64,000 nt of DNA from Marinihelvus sp036351115. GTDB taxonomy: Bacteria > Pseudomonadota > Gammaproteobacteria > Xanthomonadales > SZUA-36. This document shows, piece after piece, positions 59,290-64,000 of the stretch. Numbering within the stretch: position 1 is the first letter of the stretch; the number at the start of each line of letters is the position of its first letter. The notes beneath the pieces were generated by a model that had not been told where the DNA came from, did not search any database, and saw only the letters and a program-made list of their open reading frames with translations. Both the position numbers and the translations under genes were made by a program. Where the stretch lies: the NCBI GenBank assembly GCA_036351115.1, contig JAZBOL010000032.1, positions 6,259 through 70,258 of the forward strand, written 5' to 3'.

Positions 59290-59505
59290 TCACTCCCGGT
59301 TGGGATCCAGGCGACGCGATGCGGTCAGCGCGCCGTTACCCAGCAGGGCGAGTGCGGAAAGGATCAGCAGCAGGCCGTTGAATTGCACCAGGGAGGCCGG
59401 GATCGACGTCCACAAACCTTCGAGCAGGGCGCCGGCGAGAGAGGCCAGGAACAGGCCGGCCAGGATCAGTGGCGCTTTATTGATTGAGATGAACGTTCGT
59501 GACAT
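59290..59505 (-). CDS. Small membrane protein, two TM helices
   Basis: 71 residues from the ATG at 59505, which has GAAGGAG 8 nt upstream. Two TM helices (APLILAGLFLASLAGALLEGLW; LVQFNGLLLILSALALLGNGAL) and a basic end (SRRLDPNRE). The longer start at 59556 lacks this ribosome-binding site. No family recognised. Located between the peptidase and the AT-rich region upstream of TfpZ. Confidence 0.68.
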   Translation of the reverse strand: MSRTFISINKAPLILAGLFLASLAGALLEGLWTSIPASLVQFNGLLLILSALALLGNGALTASRRLDPNRE

Positions 59506-59573
59506 GGTGTCGGCTCCTTCCGGAGGGAAAATCCGGGTGTTGACCCATCTTCCCATCGCGTCATTCCTTGCGC

Positions 59574-59687
59574 TTGTCGATCGAGGCCAAAGCCTTGACG
59601 GGTCAAAAGAGTAACAGCGTTAAAAATGTAATACAACTCATTGAAATAATTTAACAAGGATAAAAATATTCAGATGCAGGGAAACCG
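59574..59687. promoter_or_regulatory. AT-rich leader upstream of the TfpZ-like gene
   Basis: About 110 bp with far more A/T than the surrounding DNA (for example TTAAAAATGTAATACAACTC and AATAATTTAACAAGGATAAAA). It may carry the promoter of the TfpZ-like gene, with AAGGA near 59656. No clean -35/-10 pair is found. Confidence 0.35.
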
Positions 59688-60509
59688 ATGCACGCAACGC
59701 TCGCGGCTTCCGGAAGCCGGATCGCAGGGAAAGCCATGAACCGGAAGGCCCGGAGCAGCTGGTCGAGCAGGATGTGCGCGTTCGCCGTGCACTTTGCCCT
59801 GAGCCTCGGGGTCCTGCTGCCGGTGATCGCCCTCATCGCATGGGCCTGGTATCCCGAGCCGTTGTTCACGGTCCAGGGCGTGATGCGTATCTTTGGTGTG
59901 CTCGTCGGGGTTCATCTTTTTCTCTGGCCGTTCCTGACGTTCCTGATATTCAAACCCGGCAAGAAAGGCCTGAAATTTGACCTCGTGGTCATTGCGGCGT
60001 TACAGGTGGCGGCCCTGGCCTACGGTACCCACACGATCCATGCCGAACGACCGCGCTACGTGGTGTTCGCCGTTGACCGTTACGAAGTGCTCGCGCGCCT
60101 GGACGTGGACTTTCGCCGCGCCGGGCTGGACGGTTTTGGCGAAGGGAATGAACGCTTCAGCTATGTCTTCGCGCAGATGCCGTTCGGCGAGGAGTTCCAG
60201 CGCTTCCAGGAGAGCGTCCTGTTCGGTGGGCAGCCGGACCTGGAGCGCCGGCCGGAGTACTGGCGTCCCCTGGAGGGACCCGTGATCGGCGCGGTGCTGG
60301 CCGCGGGCAGTCCGTTGGAGGCCTATGCCGGACGCGGTGAAGCGGTGCTGGCTGACCTGGAGCGCCGGGCGGGGCGCCTGGATCTCGATCCGGCCACGGC
60401 GCTCGTGGTTCCCGTGGTCGGCAAAGGCGGGGATTTTCTCGGGTTTCTCGATCCGGAGTCCGCGCGCCTGTTGGACGTCGCTCCGGTGGACCCCTGGCAG
60501 GAGCGATGA
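59688..60509 (+). CDS. tfpZ: TfpX/TfpZ-family type IV pilin accessory protein
   Basis: 273 residues; ATG 59736 is an alternative start. Motifs of the family: WAWYPEPLFTVQGVMRIFGVLVGVHLFLWPFLTFLIFKPGKKGLKFDLVVIAALQVAALAYGTHTIHAERPRYVVFAVDRYE. The N-terminal half has TM helices and the C-terminal half is periplasmic. In known cases it helps a specific pilin assemble. No pilin gene is in the window, so it is an orphan copy. Confidence 0.85.
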   Translation: MHATLAASGSRIAGKAMNRKARSSWSSRMCAFAVHFALSLGVLLPVIALIAWAWYPEPLFTVQGVMRIFGVLVGVHLFLWPFLTFLIFKPGKKGLKFDLVVIAALQVAALAYGTHTIHAERPRYVVFAVDRYEVLARLDVDFRRAGLDGFGEGNERFSYVFAQMPFGEEFQRFQESVLFGGQPDLERRPEYWRPLEGPVIGAVLAAGSPLEAYAGRGEAVLADLERRAGRLDLDPATALVVPVVGKGGDFLGFLDPESARLLDVAPVDPWQER

Positions 60510-60513
60510 GGTC

Positions 60514-61674
60514 ATGACCGTATCCCTGAACAGCAAGCTGCCGGGCTTCGGCACGACGATCTTCACCGTCATGTCGAAAATGGCCGCAGAGCACGGCGCG
60601 ATTAATCTGTCCCAGGGCTTCCCCGATTTCGAGGGGCCACAGCTGTTGCGGGACCGGGCAGCCTGGCACATGGCCCACGGACACAATCAGTATTCACCGC
60701 TCGCCGGGGTTCCGCCCCTGCTCGAGGCAATCACGGAAACGGTCGAATCGCTGTACGGCGCGAAGATCGATCCTGGCGCGGAGCTGTGCGTAACGCCGGG
60801 TGCGACCGAAGCCATCTCCACCGCCATCGCGGTGACCGTTCATCCGGGGGACGAAGTGCTGATCGTGGATCCCGCCTACGACTGTTACGACCCCTGTGTC
60901 CGTCTCAACGGTGGCGTTCCCGTGCACGTGCCCATGACCGCGGAGCTCGAGGTGGACTGGGCGGCCCTGGAGTCCGCCTGTACACCCCGCACGCGGCTCC
61001 TGGTGCTCAATTCACCGCACAATCCCACCGGCGGCGCCCTGCGCGAGGCCGATCTCCAGGCGCTCAAGCGACTGCTTTCGGCCCGCCCGATGCTGATGGT
61101 GTTGTCGGATGAAGTCTACGAGCACATGGTGTTCGACGGTGCGCTCCATCACTCGTTGCTGCGCGATCCGGCGTTGCGCGACCGGGCGTTCGTCGTTTCC
61201 TCCTTCGGCAAGACCTACCACGCGACGGGGTGGCGCATCGGCTACTGCATCGCGCCGCCGGAAGCGATGAAGGAGTTCCTGCGCATTCACCAGTTCACGA
61301 ATTTCAGCGCGAATGCGCCGCTGCAGTATGCACTCGCGGACGTCTTGCGGGATTTGCCGGAGCACCATCTCGGGCTGGCGGCTTTTTACCAGGATAAGCG
61401 CGATCGCTTCCTGTCGCTCATGGCGGAGACTGGTTTTCGCTGTTCGCCATCGGCCGGAACCTACTTTCAGCTGGCGGACTACGGGGCCCTCAGCGACGAA
61501 AAGGACATGCGGTTCGTGGAACGCCTCACGAAGGAAGCGGGGGTGGCGGCAATCCCCCTGTCCCCGTTTTTCGCCGAAGATCCCGGACGCCCGTGGGTCC
61601 GGTTCTGCTTCGCAAAGGATGACGAAACGCTCGAGCGGGCGGTGGAACGCCTGGCCGCGTTCAGACCGGACTGA
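60514..61674 (+). CDS. PLP-dependent aminotransferase (YbdL/methionine aminotransferase type)
   Basis: 386 residues, the length of YbdL. GAINLSQGFPDFEGP and SPLAGVPPLLEAI lead to PLP contacts: NSPHNPTGG, SDEVYEHM and the PLP lysine in SSFGKTYHATGWRIGY. Relatives transaminate methionine, glutamine or kynurenine with 2-oxo acids. ATG 60514 starts 5 bp after the TfpZ stop, so the two genes may share a transcript. Confidence 0.93.
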   Translation: MTVSLNSKLPGFGTTIFTVMSKMAAEHGAINLSQGFPDFEGPQLLRDRAAWHMAHGHNQYSPLAGVPPLLEAITETVESLYGAKIDPGAELCVTPGATEAISTAIAVTVHPGDEVLIVDPAYDCYDPCVRLNGGVPVHVPMTAELEVDWAALESACTPRTRLLVLNSPHNPTGGALREADLQALKRLLSARPMLMVLSDEVYEHMVFDGALHHSLLRDPALRDRAFVVSSFGKTYHATGWRIGYCIAPPEAMKEFLRIHQFTNFSANAPLQYALADVLRDLPEHHLGLAAFYQDKRDRFLSLMAETGFRCSPSAGTYFQLADYGALSDEKDMRFVERLTKEAGVAAIPLSPFFAEDPGRPWVRFCFAKDDETLERAVERLAAFRPD

Positions 61675-61804
61675 AACGACCGGGCTGCGGACGTGGATGG
61701 GCGGGCGGTCGATTTTGCGACGAAACGAGTCCAATTGCGACAGTCGGTCCCGTGTCCATGGCAGATCGACTGGCCGTGACCGTCCGAAGCACTAGAATGC
61801 CCGC

Positions 61805-62914
61805 ATGACGTTCGGCGGCGTTCTGGAAAATCACCAACGACTGTTCTGGTGGCTTCACCTCGGCGGGTGGATCTTCTGGGGCGTGTTCGTCAAATACCTC
61901 TACACCACGGAAGTCCTCAACGAGGAAATTCCCCGTTACCACAGCTACGTGGCGATTATCACGGTGATCGGCGCGATCATTACGCTGGCGCTGCGCTTCG
62001 GCTACCGCTGGTCCCTGGGACGGGCGTTCTGGGTGCAGGCGCTGGCGTTCCTGGTCGGAACGTCGACGGGCGCCTGGGTGTGGCTGCGCTGCCGGAGTTA
62101 CATCTTTCGGGCCTATGTCGAGGACGACCAGTCCTTTGGCGAATGGGTGGAAAAACTGGGGCCCGCGGCGGAGATCTACGAGAACGTCGCCTACATTTCG
62201 ACCTTCACCAGCGCCTGGACCGTGATCGCGGCCTGGAGCGTTCTGTACTTCGGCATCAAGTATCACCGGGTGTTCCAGGAGGTCAACGAGCGTGCCCTGC
62301 GGTCCGCGGCCATGGCCCACGAGGCCCAGCTGAAAATGCTGCGCTACCAGCTCAACCCCCATTTCCTCTTCAACACCCTGAATGCGATTTCCACGCTGAT
62401 TCTCGAGCGGAACACGGAGCTGGCCAATCGCATGGTGACGCGGCTGTCGCAATTCCTGCGTTTTTCCCTGGACAACGATCCGCTGCAGAAGATCACCCTC
62501 GCCGAGGAACTCGAGGCCATCAATCTCTACCTGGGCATCGAGAAGGTACGGTTCGAGGATCGGCTGCGGCTGGAAGAGGACATCGAGCCGAACGCCCGCC
62601 AGGCCCTGATCCCCAGCCTGCTGCTGCAGCCCCTGGTGGAGAACGCCATCAAGTACGGCATCGCCCAGTCCGAGTCCGGAGGAACGCTGCGAATTGCCGC
62701 CCGGGTATTCGGCGGGGAGCTCCTGGTGGAGCTCAGCGATGACGGCCCCGGCTGCGCGCTCGAGGATGGCCACATCCCCGGGACCGAGGGCGTCGGGCTG
62801 TCAAACACGCGCGACCGGCTGGAAACGCTTTATGGCGACCGGCACGGCTTGCGACTGAGCCGTACCGACCCGCATGGCCTGACCATCAACATCCGCCTTC
62901 CCCTCGAGGTCTAG
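61805..62914 (+). CDS. LytS-like sensor histidine kinase (orphan)
   Basis: 369 residues. Four TM helices (about 12-32, 46-64, 74-95, 127-150) precede a His_kinase domain with LRYQLNPHFLFNTLNAIS (phospho-acceptor H186) and HATPase motifs NAIKYG, DDGPGC and GVGLSNTRDRLE. Such kinases usually pair with LytTR response regulators; none follows, since the next gene is convergent and shares the CTAG stop (62911-62914). The input signal is unknown. Confidence 0.92.
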   Translation: MTFGGVLENHQRLFWWLHLGGWIFWGVFVKYLYTTEVLNEEIPRYHSYVAIITVIGAIITLALRFGYRWSLGRAFWVQALAFLVGTSTGAWVWLRCRSYIFRAYVEDDQSFGEWVEKLGPAAEIYENVAYISTFTSAWTVIAAWSVLYFGIKYHRVFQEVNERALRSAAMAHEAQLKMLRYQLNPHFLFNTLNAISTLILERNTELANRMVTRLSQFLRFSLDNDPLQKITLAEELEAINLYLGIEKVRFEDRLRLEEDIEPNARQALIPSLLLQPLVENAIKYGIAQSESGGTLRIAARVFGGELLVELSDDGPGCALEDGHIPGTEGVGLSNTRDRLETLYGDRHGLRLSRTDPHGLTINIRLPLEV

Positions 62915-64000
62915 CGCCGGACGCGGAACAGCACCCCCTGTTCGTCCTGGTGAACCCGCTCGAGCAGAGCCTGGGCGTCTTCCCGGTCCGCCAGTCCGAG
63001 ACGGTTCCAGCGCTGGCGTGGACTCTCGAGCACCGACCTCGACGGGTCCTCGTCGGTAAAACTACCGAGAAACACCACGTAATCGACGGTATCCAGCCGG
63101 GCCTCCGGCGGAAGATTCGGCCTGACGATGCTGCTGTGCGGCAAGAGGTCATACTTGCTTCTCAGGCCGTAGAACCGGTGCAAGCGGAGATCCCGGACGA
63201 TCAGCACCCGGCTCGGCCCGGCTGGCAGGTGATCCGCCAGGAGCCTGTCGATGAAACCGGTATACCGTCCCATCTCGCCCAGGGTGCGTCGCGCTTCGAT
63301 CGGCGTTTCCCGAAGCGCGGTGAGGGACGCCCCGGCCTGGGCCGACCGTTCCAGCAGCCAACGGCCGTCCAGCACGACCCAGCCCGCCAGCAACAGGCCA
63401 ATGAGCACCCTGGGTGCTGCCGTTCGGCCCGCCAACAGCAGGCCGAGGACCGCGGCGCCCAGCGCGGCGATGCCGATGAGGGCGGTCAGGGAGATTCGGG
63501 GATTGCTCGCGCCTCCCGTGACGAAATGGGCCGATTGCTGGGTCCACGGCTGGGCCGTGGTCCACTGATCGACGGCGAGCGCCAGCTGGTTACCGAGGCC
63601 TTCACCTTCGAGCCGGGCGGACTCCAGGCTCGGTAAGCCCTCGCCACTGTCCACGAAGAGGAAGCCCACTTCGACGATCGCCCCCCGCCACCCGGGATCA
63701 GCCGACAGCTCCAGCAAACCGGAGCGGGTCAGGGTGACCCGGGAGACTTCCCGTGGTTGATCGGCACGTCGCCAGAAAAAGGCCGGGGCGGTTTCCGGCT
63801 GCTCCCGATCGATTGGCGCATCCAGCGTTACCCTGAGCAGGCGCAAGCGCTCGGGATCGATCTGCACGGGCCCGGAGGACAGGAGCGCGATACCGTCCTG
63901 GAAGGCGTCGATGTCGATGCGGTCTCCGGAAGTCTCGCCACGGCCGGCCACGAGGCGCAACTCCCCCCCGTCGAATTCCCGGGGCTGCACCGGGTTTCCG
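62911..64000 (-). CDS. Membrane protein of unknown function, C-terminal part (5' end outside window)
   Basis: The frame is open to the right edge, so the N-terminus is missing. It has a beta-rich start (about 170 residues), two or three TM helices (LIGIAALGAAVLGLLLAG; VLIGLLLAGWVVLDGRWLLE) and a cytosolic or periplasmic C-terminal domain of about 130 residues ending LERVHQDEQGVLFRVRR. It resembles glycosyltransferase-like membrane proteins only in layout, and I recognise no family. It shares its stop CTAG with the histidine kinase. Confidence 0.75.
   Translation of the reverse strand, partial: GNPVQPREFDGGELRLVAGRGETSGDRIDIDAFQDGIALLSSGPVQIDPERLRLLRVTLDAPIDREQPETAPAFFWRRADQPREVSRVTLTRSGLLELSADPGWRGAIVEVGFLFVDSGEGLPSLESARLEGEGLGNQLALAVDQWTTAQPWTQQSAHFVTGGASNPRISLTALIGIAALGAAVLGLLLAGRTAAPRVLIGLLLAGWVVLDGRWLLERSAQAGASLTALRETPIEARRTLGEMGRYTGFIDRLLADHLPAGPSRVLIVRDLRLHRFYGLRSKYDLLPHSSIVRPNLPPEARLDTVDYVVFLGSFTDEDPSRSVLESPRQRWNRLGLADREDAQALLERVHQDEQGVLFRVRR

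Noticed and set aside
1..64000. CRISPR array, prophage, IS element or integron
   Set aside because: No regularly spaced repeats, transposase, integrase or phage genes found; all long ORFs with recognisable domains are chromosomal-type genes.

Overview
The window is dense, GC-rich bacterial chromosome with 4-bp ATGA/GTGA gene overlaps, many GTG starts and no tRNA, rRNA, CRISPR array or insertion sequence that I can see. The gene set (EttA, cbb3 oxidase ccoNOQP-G-H-I-S, DUF3025, DUF2189, a TfpZ-like pilin accessory protein, an Mla-type lipid transporter with a PqiC-like lipoprotein, AcrB-type RND pump) points to an aerobic or microaerobic gammaproteobacterium. Placement near the Xanthomonadales/Chromatiales is only a guess from gene content.

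Layout. 1-4.1 kb: end of a patatin-like phospholipase, a JmjC/cupin-8 oxygenase, an NTF2-like secreted protein, a TauE/SafE permease, a small membrane protein and a BtuF-like binding protein. 4.1-7.4 kb: terminator, then a MORN-repeat lipoprotein coupled to a secreted helical protein. 7.5-19.2 kb: the most unusual part of the window. Seven minus-strand genes encode two stator-like vWA proteins, a small FHA protein, a TolQ/ExbB/MotA-type channel subunit, a membrane FHA protein, a pseudokinase-FGE fusion and a Gly/Pro-rich secreted protein. They are divergent from a plus-strand secreted TPR-CHAT protein. 19.3-28.4 kb: ordinary housekeeping genes (M48 lipoprotein protease, thioesterase, homocysteine methyltransferase, EttA, cardiolipin synthase, ChaC-like, 2-hydroxyacid dehydrogenase, ribokinase, DUF2189).

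28.4-38.9 kb: a complete cbb3 cytochrome oxidase cluster (ccoNOQP, an unknown 2-TM protein, ccoG, a mini-FixH, ccoI, ccoS, a SafE-like protein) preceded by a palindromic FNR/ANR-type box, then an MscS channel. 39-45 kb: penicillin acylase family protein with a strong terminator, DUF482 acyltransferase, DUF3025 protein and a secreted unknown. 45-54.2 kb: STAS-MlaE/MlaF/MlaD/PqiC-like lipid transporter, divergent from an RND adaptor-permease pair and an MFS carrier. 54.3-64 kb: a DSSGD-repeat secreted protein, uracil phosphoribosyltransferase, LysE exporter, a VOC lipoprotein with a coupled mini-lipoprotein, a YugP-like peptidase, TfpZ, a methionine-type aminotransferase, an orphan LytS-like histidine kinase and a membrane protein cut by the right edge.

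The candidate new system is the 7.5-19.2 kb locus. It pairs a proton-channel-like TolQ/ExbB subunit with two proteins that look like MotB/ExbD partners at the N-terminus (a TM helix with Asp17) but carry a vWA domain where a peptidoglycan- or receptor-binding domain would be. Around this core are domains whose catalytic residues appear to be lost: kinase, CHAT, a trypsin-like domain, one FHA and one vWA MIDAS. I read it as an envelope-spanning ion-driven or signalling complex of unknown function; that reading is inference.
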